DNA from: Allacma fusca
Taxonomy: Eukaryota > Arthropoda > Collembola > Symphypleona > Sminthuridae
Assembly (NCBI GenBank): GCA_947179485.1
Contig: OX359245.1
Coordinates: 76,557,067-76,621,066, forward strand
DNA length: 64,000 bases
Direction of reading: 5' to 3'
In this document: piece by piece, positions 33,660 to 44,800 of the stretch
Position numbering within the stretch: the first letter of the stretch is position 1
Layout of the letters: each line of letters starts with the position of its first letter
Made by a program: the position numbers and the translations under genes
The notes under the pieces: generated by a model
The model's input: the letters and a program-made list of their open reading frames with translations, nothing else
Told to the model about the DNA's origin: nothing
The model's database searches: none

Positions 33660-34545
33660 TGGCGAATCGTGAAACACAAAACAATTGAAGCTATAATCCT
33701 AAATATTTTAATATCGTCAAAATGTGAATACTATGCGCTTGAATGATTTTATCAGTCTGTATGATTCGATTACATTTCATTTGTAGTAAAATATAAAAAA
33801 TGAAACGAAATTCTACTAAAATATATATACTGTTGGCGCGTTTTGATTCCATCCTATTGACGTATGTACTACTAAAATGTCAATAGTGTACACGTTTGTA
33901 ATTTTTTAATACAAATGTCCGCGGATATTGAGAAAACCTTAATTATCCAGACTCAAAGTTTAAATATCCCCCAATTGGGCATACTGGTCGAAAAATCTGC
34001 CAGCATTAAAAATCCCGCAAGGGGAATTGAACTTTGAAAGATATTCTTATATGTTACACAGGAAAGTTACATATTTTTTATTAACCTATACTTTGGCGTA
34101 TCGTATGCATGTTACATGCATACGACACACGACATATGTATAATCAGCACGTGTTTATTACCCTTACTCCACTTTCTGTAGAAATCCGTTACAACAGTGC
34201 GGCTGACAATTTAATTGACAGTAGATATTATAATTAGAAAGAAGTCCAGAAATTACTGATTATTGAAAGTACTCGATATTAATGACAAGAAAAATGTATA
34301 TTTATTCAATGTTGATTGCATATTCTGTTTTTAATTTGTTTAATTCATGCTCATTTACGAGGCACAGGGACATTCCTACTGAACATCTATTCAATAATCA
34401 GTATATGCTTGTCATCACCTGTACTGTAATATTTTGCTGAAACTACGTAGTGGTTTCCTTAAAAACAAAATTCGCTTTATATTGTTTTATTTTTCATCGG
34501 ATTACATGCTATACAATATAGGAATAACATACAAGGACTCTCCAT
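33660..34545. repeat. Segmental-duplication flank shared with 54,120-54,860
   Basis: Shared blocks such as ATATCGTCAAAATGTGAATA and TTTCTGTAGAAATCCGTT occur in the same order in both places. Non-coding; part of the ancestral unit upstream of the plus-strand receptor gene. It is interrupted on the right by a hAT-like insertion. Confidence 0.6.
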
Positions 34546-35433
34546 TAGTGCACCTCATGGGTACTAAAACTTGGTACCTGTACCCAAATATGAGTACTTC
34601 AGAATGTTGTACATTTGCCTGTACCTTCTTTGAAGTACCTAATACTTGAATAAAGGTACCTGTACCCAAACCTTTTTTTTAACTTTAACCTGTTCCTGAA
34701 AATTACCTGTACCCAAAAAGTACCCGAATTTTTACCTTTTCCCAGGAACTTTGTTTCACCTACTCGAGTACTTTTGATGATGATGCGAATTCAGTTCAAA
34801 AAATTATTCTAATAATGTGCTCCAATTTATTCCCCTATAATCTATTACATCATGTTTTTCAAAAAATTGAATACGGCTAAAATTAATAACTACTTGAGCT
34901 TCCAGCCATCAATCTTGCAATCGCGGTCATTTTAGTAATACCGAACTCTGCACGTTTGATCTTCATCCATGCTTTTAGACAGAAGCATTTTCTAATGGTA
35001 TCTCCTATGGAATTGTCAGTCGGTGGAATGCTAGAACATGTTTAAAAGGAATCTCATTTTATGACACGGAAACGAGCATTCAGTGGAAGACTGTTGAATG
35101 GAGTGGCACGAGAATGTCATGGAAACTTTAACCACTTTAACTCAGTTTTATGCAATAGAGGACGCAAGCAGATAATAAAAAAGTACCTTGTATGAATCAG
35201 ATATTTTCTGAACGGGTACAGGTACTTTTGGAACTGTGCCTGTTCCTGTCAGGTAAAAACCGTTTCATGTTTTCTTTGTACCTGTACCTTTAACCGTAAA
35301 TGTGCCCAATATTTAGGTAAAATTGTCTTGTACCCAGAATTTACCCACTCTGTTTGGGTACAAAAAAAATTATCCAATATTTACCTTTACCTGTACCCAA
35401 ATACCCGGGTAATTGTACCCATGAGGGGCACTA
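34546..35433. mobile_element. hAT-like MITE with GGTACCTGTACCC-rich ends
   Basis: Terminal inverted repeats TAGTGCACCTCATGGGTAC … GTACCCATGAGGGGCACTA (18 of 19 match). Perfect 8-bp target duplication CTCTCCAT on both sides. Subterminal arms carry many copies of the palindromic motif GGTACCTGTACCCAAA and variants. 888 bp, with no transposase. It sits in the upstream flank of the receptor gene at 35,871. Confidence 0.85.
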
Positions 35434-35441
35434 CTCTCCAT

Positions 35442-35870
35442 CATATGGCAGATGTTTTGTACCCCATGGGAAAAGGTGTAGATACAGGAAAATCGTTGTA
35501 TTTGAATTTAAAACCAAACATTGCCGAACAAAAGGTATATGTCGACTTAACCACATTTCCTATTCGAACTAGACATTTTTAGTGTCAGTAAAATAACCTT
35601 TTCCTACGTAATTACTAACCGTAAGCAATCATTAATTCAGAAATGTAATTATACAGTATTAAAATCCCCTGTAATTAGAATAAAACATTGTTTGCACGGA
35701 ATTGTTTAGGTAATTATTAATGTTGCGGCATTTGACTACATCAACTTAACAAAGAAGGAACTCCCTATTGAGAATTGATTAAAGAAAAATATTTTTCCAT
35801 GCCAACTGGATTCAGAAGGGAGTTTAGTCAATTGGCCTAAAATAACACCAAAATTTACGTTATTTCCAGG
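35442..35870 (+). promoter_or_regulatory. Conserved upstream flank of receptor locus 3
   Basis: Homologous to 15,161-15,564 and 24,115-24,518, ending TTATTTCCAG directly before GATG. It probably contains the 5' UTR and a leader intron. The hAT-like element ending at 35,433 lies only about 440 bp from the start codon. Confidence 0.5.
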
Positions 35871-37242
35871 ATGTCACCTATAGGACCTATTTCTGATATT
35901 TACCTGCACAAAACCTCCCAGTGGATGGTATTTGCTTGCAGTGGCCCCTACGATATTGATAATACCACGAAAAGAGTTGTTAAAACCAAATCCCAGAAAC
36001 GAATGATTTTCTGGATATTATTTACAACTATGAGCTGGATGTATAAATTTTTTGCGTTAATGAGGTTTATTCAATACATTACTCGGGACGACGAGTTTGC
36101 AATTTTCATGAAACCTCTACTTACTGTTTACACTCTTCTCCTTGGTCTTGTGCTTGCGTTTCAGTTAACTCAAGTCGTGTATTTTGAAGAGCTGCCGATT
36201 CTACTTGAACTTTTTGTAAATGTAAAAGCTGATTACAAAGGTATCAAACATACAAAAATTCAGAGACTTCATGCTTAGTTTGAATGTAGAATTAAAATCT
36301 AATACACATACCTATATGGACGTTTTTTAATATTCTAGAAAACTTTTTGAAAAAGAGACATACAACTAAATTTGAAGAGATTTTGGAGGATCGGTCGGGT
36401 CTGTACATGTCATTTGTTTTTTACTCCGTCATTTTCGTTTTGTTAGGCTTCATTCTTTTTTTATTTTTACTGCCACAGTTCCCATTATTTTTCACATCTT
36501 TGTTTGATGACCCGAAATCCTTGGATTCTATTCACATTTGCGTCTTTGGGACACCTGTAATCTTAATGCTTTTATCAAATTTGCCGGAGGCAATGTATTG
36601 GGGGTTTATTGCTGTCGACATTACGTTTTTTGGGTGCGAAATTTGCGAACAGCTTAGGTAAGAATATTACAGGGATAATAAATGCCATTTATATAATAAT
36701 ATGCTCCATGTTTTCATATTTCATTTAATTTGCGTTGAAAAACCTGTGCCACTGTTATTTAAAATATGTTTTCCAGTTTGAACAAAAACGACTACACTAC
36801 TTTTGACGTTTTTCGAACTGAAAAAATATTTGTCAAATACTACAGACGTCTGGCATTGATTCAAAATTTGACAGTCCGTATTTTCAGCCCAATTGTCCTA
36901 CCTGCCATTGAGTGGTTGCTCATTGTAGGGTCGGTTTTTGGAATTTACGGTGGGATTACAAGCACGGGGATTATTTCTTATTTACTTTACTTCATGGCAG
37001 TTGGAATGATTATTGGTTTAGTTGTAGTATTTACAAGCATTTCAAGGGTATACGAGGTATCATTGTTAACGTTGCACACTTGGAAGGGCAGGAGGGTAAC
37101 TCCGTGGGCACGTAAATCCATTCGGTCATTTCGATCTTTCAAGGTCATGATCGGATCCTACTACTACGCTGATCGCGGTATTGTCCTAACTATTTGTAAA
37201 ATCATTTTCGAGAACACAATTAATTTACTGATGTCGTCCTAA
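35871..37242 (+). CDS. Gustatory-receptor-like 7TM protein, intact (locus 3)
   Basis: Three exons, 35,871-36,240, 36,339-36,657 and 36,777-37,242 (370, 319 and 466 nt), give 384 residues. Introns are GT-AG, in phases 1 and 2. Hydrophobic segments appear at IFWILFTTMSWMYKFFALM, LLTVYTLLLGLVLAF, the exon 2 stretches around FYSVIFVLLGFILFLFLLP and VFGTPVILMLLSNLP, and exon 3 LPAIEWLLIVGSVFGIYGG and LYFMAVGMIIGLVVVF, with a short hydrophobic C-terminus after YYYADRG. This layout and the divergent paralogue cluster fit the arthropod gustatory-receptor superfamily, ligand-gated channels of sensory neurons. The ATG directly follows a conserved splice acceptor. Family assignment is by layout, without a database match. 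Confidence 0.65.
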
Positions 37243-37790
37243 TTAGTATTTTCAGTAATATTTTAAAGCGATTATTATTACTACTTGGTGCAGACAATTA
37301 TTACACCCTTTCCACCACACCAAATTCCATGCCATGTTAAAGTACATTCCATCATTCATATTTAATTTTCACTTCAACATAACAAATACCATAACTTTTT
37401 AACATGTAAATATGTTTGTATACATGATTTGAAAAATATTTTGAATTACAAAAGGGTTCACAAAGGAATAAAACGGATAAAACAAAATGTTTATAAAGCG
37501 AATGCGTTCAAATACAGATCAATTCATATAGTCCTTGGTTTTTATACTCATAAATACTTAAAACTTAGGGTCCATTCGAACCTTTCATCCATTAAGTTCT
37601 TTTCAAATAATTTCAAGGTAATGATTGCTAATTTTTAAATTTAGTTGATTAAATGGAATTATAAAGATTTTTCAGGAACCTGACTGCATAAAACCATGTG
37701 TTGTTGGAGTTTGGCCCGCAGTCCATTTCGTGGTCAAGGCAAACGCAAATTTCCATCAGGTTTTGAATGGTGCTCAAAAATTTCACATAC
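37243..37790. other. Conserved downstream flank of locus 3
   Basis: Non-coding sequence homologous to 25,887-26,450, including CCATGTGTTGTTGGAGTTTG. It is cut off by the hAT-like segment that follows. Confidence 0.55.
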
Positions 37791-38571
37791 CGACCGACCC
37801 GTACTTGAACTCGTACTCGAACCGTACTCGAGTATCAAGTACACCGAAAAAAAAATTTTTAGATGTTATTTTTTGTTAAACAGATATTGAAATAGAAAAC
37901 AAATATTAGATTCAACTAACAAGAATTTGTAACTGCAACTTACGAACAGTGTTTGTAATGAAAATTTTCTCCAACGAGATTAAAATGCCGATGAACAATA
38001 GATCAAGATTTGATTCTGCGAGTCATATCGACTGGATTCTCTTCAGTCAGGTCAATCTCATTCTAATCTCCTTTAATTCTGCCCTAGTCTCCTGTTCCAT
38101 TATATTTTACGGCGATAGGTAAATACTTACAATTAGTAACTACAGCAGTACTCAAATTGGAGTTGTAACAATAACTTACGCTGTAGGTGTAACGTTTCAT
38201 GCTATTCGGAGTATATATTTTGAATTTAACCGCTTTTCCTTTTTTGCTTCGGAATAACAACACCTTTTTTTTGTAATCAAGGAAATATGGATGTGGACTT
38301 TGTGCTGGAGGAAATTACTCGAGTATCAAATGTAAATCCAAGTACGGGTTCAAGTACTTTTGAATTTATGTCCTGAACTCGTACTCGTGCTTTGGTTTAA
38401 GTACTTTGAACGTACTCGTACTCGCTCTGATACTCGTTAGAAATATACTCAAGTTCGAGTACGAAAACGGATACTCGACCGACGAGTACAAGTACCAATT
38501 TAAGTTGATACCGTACTTGACCCGTACTCGAACTCGAAACTTGAGTATCTACTCGTACTCATGAGGAGCTA
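37791..38571. mobile_element. hAT-like element with GTACTCGAACTC-rich arms, left end lost
   Basis: The right end reads GTACTCATGAGGAGCTA, whose complement TAGCTCCTCATGAGTAC resembles the terminus of the element at 34,546. Both arms carry many variants of GTACTCG/CGAACTC. The left terminus and the expected target duplication are not found. Comparison with the empty site near 26,450-26,560 shows that adjoining flank was also deleted. About 780 bp, with no coding capacity. Confidence 0.6.
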
Positions 38572-38940
38572 TAGTCCTTAGATAGCCATTTTCGTTTCAC
38601 GAATTGCAAGCAACAGTGAGAAGTCGTGAACATTGAACTAGACATTGAAAAATTGTTTGCCGAATATATAATTATTATAACGAATTTTGCTAACTCACGA
38701 AGTCAGAAAAGTCTTTAACGGTTCTGGAAATATATGTGAAGTTTTTTACAACTATTGAAGGTAAGAGACCACAGCTTCTTATGCTGATGTCATTAGTATT
38801 CAATATATGGACTATAACTACGCTGATGCTACTTTTTAAACATAAATAGCGTAAACTTTGAGCTGTTTTCAAACGTTGTAAGATTGCATTGCGAAAACGA
38901 GATTACTCATAGCTGCTAAGTCATCTGAAAAGTTGACTGC
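38572..38940. other. Coding-like relic shared with the flank of locus 2
   Basis: About 95% alike to 26,560-26,930 by eye. The same decayed plus-strand reading, faintly hAT-transposase-like (…LMLMSLVF…KW…), and the same small minus-strand frame. Old enough to predate the segmental duplication. Confidence 0.4.
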
Positions 38941-39396
38941 AAGTTGACTGGAATTCTTGAGGTGAGTATACATGCTATGACCGCGATATGCAAGCCAATT
39001 ATAAATATGTAGTTAAATTGCAATGAAACGTTATTACACTAAATCTTTGAATTTTTTATTTGTTCATTTAGGAGTCTTAATTTGAGAATGGAATTATCTG
39101 GGCCACCTAATCCCAAGGATCAAATTTGTTTACGTTGTCAAATTCTTTCTATATATTCCTTAAAATGATTATGGGCTTTACTCTTAATTATATCTGGGCA
39201 ATTGCTGTTTTGATGATAATGGTTATTAACGTTCCACATTTATTTCCACTTGATAATATACAGATGTGATCTGAAGATGGTATAAACGGATTACCACAAT
39301 GTTAGTTGAAAACAGATTGTACCGCAGATGCTCTGAACAAATGTTAGAACAAGTTGAACGGATAAATCTGAAATTGCCAAAAGTAATCAAAATCTT
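38941..39396. other. Downstream flank of the minus-strand receptor pseudogene
   Basis: Non-coding. Homologous to 59,830-60,140 (AAGGATCAAATTTGTTTACGTTG block), the flank of the intact minus-strand gene. Confidence 0.5.
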
Positions 39397-40035
39397 TCAC
39401 AAGTCACTACATACATAGTAAGCTGACCACCTGGTTAAAGACATAATCCATGAATTCAGGCAACGACGTTCTATCCAAAGTTTAGAAACTCCCCGCTCGC
39501 ATTCCCATTGCCGGGATAGCTTTCAAGACTCGTCCAAAGAAATCTGCTTCCTTGACACTATTGGATGTCCCCATTCGCCGGATCTCACGCTTCAACTCGT
39601 TAATACTATCTCATAAGCAAAATAAAAAAGTCCCACGGAAAGGAAACCAGCAAAAGTAAGAACAAATGCAAAATATGTATCCTTTTCATAAAATTTGATT
39701 CCACCGTAAAAACCAAAAATTGCCAAATTTAAGAATTGTGTTTTTTGGCCAAGTAAATCGTAGAGGAATGAATTTCATTAATTAACTTAATGTCAATCAA
39801 GATCTCAACTAAATGCCGGCAATGCAAAGAGACTTGAGAAAACGTCGGCTCCATTTCCTGTCTAGAATCCCTCAAAATGTCATCACAGGTAAGATTTCGA
39901 AATTAATTTGATAGTAAATTATTTAATTATTGTAAACATTTCAAAATAAATACGTTACATGTATACCTCATTAAAGTCAAACCGTTCGCTGAAGCCTCAT
40001 TAAAAACATATGGAACGCCAAAGGAAGTAAGGTAC

Positions 40036-40383
40036 TGTTAAGATGTAATTGTGAATGGGGATTGAAATATTTATATGGAGAGTCGTGAATATGAAGAGGG
40101 GGAGAATTATTTTTATTCTCTTGTGTGCGTGTGTATGTGAGAGGAACTGTCGTAGAGACTATACAAATAAGTGCGTATGTATACAAAGGGTGATTCTCTA
40201 TGTCTCGCTTTATTGTCTGATTCTCTCTCCTTATCTCCTTCTTCCTTCTTTCTTTCCCAGCTACTTGTTACATTTCTTATGGTGACACACGTTTATATAG
40301 GGAGTCTGAATTCATGACTTCAGCCTCCCTATATATGTACACAGTACATATGTGTATATCAAGCATGTATTATATACTTAACA
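40036..40383 (-). repeat. 3' LTR of the Gypsy element
   Basis: 348 bp, the partner of 48,835-49,182. Directly flanked on the outside by GTAC, the target duplication. Confidence 0.95.
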
Positions 40384-41893
40384 TTCCACGGGCAATTGAA
40401 ACGATGTCTCATCGTTTAGTAAATGAGTATCTAAAAGTATATGTGTTCATATTCATTTTCATGTGTTCATATTTCTTGTATTAGTAACTTGTCTTCTGGA
40501 ATAGCGGAGTTTCTTCTCTTGTGTTGACTTGTTGGTAGTTGAATCTTCAGCAGGAGTGAATCATTTTTAAGTAAATTTTATTCTATTACATATAAACATA
40601 CAGGCTATTTTATAATTAGTGAATTATATTAGAGTGAAATTATAATATACGTAACAGCTATTATCTACTAAACTTCTCGGGGTCGATAAAAATTCTGTCT
40701 CAGAATTTTAAAGTGTAATCCAGCCAAAGTTGGTCATACAAGAATACGGGATGTACACGTACAGGGTGAGTTGAATATTTTAATAGTTTGTGGGTGCTGA
40801 ACTTAACTGTGTAAAATTAATACTACGTAACCTATGGTGTTATTAAGTGAATCAAAAGAGATAAAGAAAATTTATGTTGTCCCTAGTGTTTCGAATGGGG
40901 AGGATTATTGATCCAAGGCCGAGTGATCAAATCGGTCCAGGATCGGTGAAAAATGAAAAATGGTGAGAAGCTTCTCGCGTAAGTGTGTGTACTTATAATT
41001 AAATAATTAGGGACTTAAGTATGTATGTATATGTGTATGGTAGGTGGTTATAATATATTGTGTATACGTTAATGATGCAATTAAAGACATATTAATAATT
41101 GTGCAAATATGTAAGAACCATAAAAGTGAATCCTTAATATGGTAGTATACAGTAAAATTAATTATTAACTAAACAATAATCAAATAATGTATATTATACT
41201 TAAATCATTAACTATTAATTATATTAAAATTAATTTTAATGGTGGATGTCTAGATCCATACTGACGGAGCAGTAACTGGAGCGTGTTGCCTGGAGTTTAT
41301 CGGATAGGACCGGAATGTTCAGCCAAGGAGTATTCCTCGGGAACACCCAACAGGCATATCACAGTGAGTGAACGCTAACGTCATCTGAAACTTAATAATT
41401 GTTTGTATTAGTTTTACAAATTACATCAATCAAATAGTGTTATTGACAATAACTGTGTTTCTTTTTTTTATGGTCCACAGGGTGACAAGAATTTAAATGA
41501 TTCCATCATCAGCGTTTATGACCGGCTGTCATCAGTATCTGAGTGTTAGGGCGTTAGGTCAGGGCAAACGGGTCTGCGGGGGAATTGACCCTTACCCTCG
41601 TAGATCCAGGGAAATTGGTTGAGCGGTGCAATTTGAAGGGTGCTATGTTCGGAGGTTTTATTCATTACACTTGCAGCCTTGATGGTATTGATGGGCTCAA
41701 GTGCCCAGGAAACGACCTGGAACCTCGGGAGACGCTGCCAGAGCATGGGCCAGCAGGTGTAATGGTGAAATTTCCAATTATATCACTTGGTTCACCTGTC
41801 TATGGTAGGACCAACCAATTTTCCGAGGATTGGGCTTTAGTGAGCTCAATAATGTATTTTCAATTTTCATTTTCTGTATGGTGACTGTAAATA
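40384..41893 (-). other. Non-coding tail between pol and the 3' LTR
   Basis: About 1.5 kb with no recognised env or other gene; short frames only, including a 99-residue plus-strand frame at 41,585-41,884 of no known family. It is unusually long for a Gypsy element without env. Confidence 0.5.
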
Positions 41894-44800
41894 TTATATT
41901 GTTGCCTGAAATAATGTCACCATTTTCTTTGGCTTAACGAGTGTGCAATGGAATAAATTTTCTACGGTGCGTATGTGACGTCTTGTAGAACGGCGGAATT
42001 CGGTGTCATCGCGTGTATGGAATGTGGTCGGAATAATTCGATTGGAATCTTCCGCTAGTAATTGGTGTTGAGTTCGACGGTGTCTTTTAGGTGGTAAATC
42101 AATAGCGGGTAGGGTAGGCAAAGCCGTTGTGGGTGGCACAGGTGTGGATAGTAGAGCTGACCTGTATGAAGGTCGAGTTGGGCTCGTATGTACCGCATTA
42201 GAAGTGTCCGCTGGCAATGGGGGGAGGGTACCTCTTGGGGGAGGGGTACCTCCCATAGGGGGTGGGGTGGGGTGTGGAGCCCCCAAATCAGGTGGATGCA
42301 AACGGGTCATGCCCGAATTTTCCGGGTTTAAAGACTCTGAAAAATTTTCCGGGTTGGAAGGGGTCGTGCGGGGAGGGTTGATTATAGTGGCTTTAGGCGT
42401 TTCTTGTAAATGTGTGGATGAATCTGGTACGTGCATAGCTGGAGTAGATGTTAATATGGACTGAGTGGTGAAGCAATTGGGTCTATCAAAGTATCTCTTG
42501 AGTCGTGAAACATGCACTGTTAAAGTTTTCATGGATGTACCTATAGAGCCTCGGATCGTGTAGTTGACGGGAGTTGGTATGGCGATGATACTGAAAGGCC
42601 CTTTCCATCGTGGTAGCAACTTCTGACTTGTTCCGGGGATTATAGAAGTATGTTCTAGAAGAACATTATCACCTATGGCATAGGACACATCTCGGCGGGA
42701 TCGATTTACTCGTTCCGCATATTTTAGGCGATGTCTTTCTAAAATATCGTGGGTAAGGCTCCATAATTTCTCCATGGAATGTACAATATGATTCTCTGGT
42801 GTGTAGGTTGGGAAAGCATTTCTGAGTGGCGTCCGTGCATTGAACCCATGAAGCAAATAAAATGGCTTAAATCCATGGGACTGATGAGGCATATCATTAA
42901 GCTGGAATGTGAGTGCTGGCAAAGCTTTAATCCAATCAGCCTTGGTTTCGGCTACATACATGGCTATACAGTCTCCTAGAGTTTGGTGAGTCCGCTCGAT
43001 TAAGCCTTGGCTTTGTGGGTGGAATGAAGTTGAAAACTGGATGTTGAAGTTGAAGACTTTGGAGAGTTCTGTCATGACCGAATTATTGAATTCGGTTCCC
43101 TGATCGGTTTGTATTACTTCGGGCAAGGAGTATACAGAGGCGATCCTGTTCAGTAGAAAATTGGCAATGGCTTTGGCATCAGCCGTGGGAACTACCTTAG
43201 TTACCAAGAATTTGGTTAAGTAACAAATAGCAGTGATGATGTATCGGGGACGACCCTCGTGATTCGTAAGTGGACCTTGAACGTCTAGTTGTATTCTTTC
43301 AAAAGGCCTTAATGGTATAGGAATATATTGAAATTCACCTGCAGGTTTCTGTCCTCTAGGAGTCTTGCGAGCTTGGCATATGGGACAGGATTTGATGAAT
43401 GTGTAAACGTCTCTTCTCATTTTTCTCCATTGAAAGGAGTCCTGTAACTTTTGTAGTGTTTTGGAAGGACCCATATGACATGTTGCATTATGATAAGATG
43501 CGATGACGTCGGGGACCATTTGTTTAGGGACCACGATTAAAGATTCCTCACCAGGTCGATTGTTAAACTTGTATAGTATACCATCGTGAAGGGAATAATT
43601 ATGTCTGAGTCTCCAATTAGCAGGTAGTCGTTGTATAATTCGTGCAATGGATGGATCCTTGAGTTGTTCATCTTTCAATGTGGAAATACTGATGGCATTG
43701 ATGGGGAGACAAGCATCTTCGTCCGTAGCGGAAAATTCTGGATCATTTAAAGGATTACGACTTAGACAATCTGCGACACGGTGTGTAGCACCACGGACAT
43801 ACTGTATTGTAATGTCATATGGCATGAGCATGATCTGCATACGCTGCAGTTTGGGATTTAAATCATCTTTGCTCTTCAAGATGTAGCAAAGGCTGTGATG
43901 ATCTGTTTTGACAGTAAAAGGTATGCCGAGAAGGTATTCTTTGAGTTTGCTTGTTGCCCATGTAATCGCCAAGAGTTCCAATAGGCGTATGTGATATTTT
44001 GCTTCATATTTATTCAACTTTCTGCTCAGGTAATAAATGGGATGTTCGCGACCATCTGGTTGTAACTGAGTGAGATATGCTCCTAGGCCATGGAGGGAAG
44101 CATCCGTATAAAGGAAGGTGGGCTTGGCTGGATCGTAGTGAGCAAGGACCGGTTTGGAAACTAAAATGGATTTGAGAGTTCCAAAGGCCTGTTCGCATTC
44201 ATGTGACCATTCGAAGGGGACATTGGCCTTAGTTAGTTCTCTAAGTGGTGCAGCTATTTGTGCAAAATGGGGAATGAAACGTCGGAAGAAATTTGCCATT
44301 CCGAGGAAGGATTGAACGGATGTAACATCTTTAGGTGTGGGCATGCTGTGTAGCGCCTGTAGGTGATTATCATGAGGTTGGAGACCATGACTGTTGACGG
44401 TAAATCCGAGGAGACTAATTTCTGTATATGCAAAGCTACATTTGGATGGTTCGAATTTGAGATTATGGTCCGCAAACCGTTGAAAAATTTTCCGTAACTT
44501 GATAACATGTTCGTCGATGGTGGTGGAGCAGACCACAATGTCGTCAACATAGGCTAGTGCAGTGGAGTATTTGAGGTCACTTAGGATCACATCAATCACT
44601 CGGCAGAAATGTGAAGGGGAGTTTTTCGCGCCAAAAGGCATCATAATATATTGATATTGCCCATTTTTTGTGATAAAGCTGAGTTTTTCTCGTGAAGCTT
44701 CGTCCACAGTGATTTGATGGAACCCTTGGGCGAGGTCTAACGTAGACAAGTATTTGTGGTTTTGTAGGCGGCGTAGAATTTCGTCTACACTGGGCAGTGG

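Noticed and set aside
41585-41884. Plus-strand 99-residue ORF inside the Gypsy tail as an antisense gene
   Set aside because: No family or signal supports it; could arise by chance.
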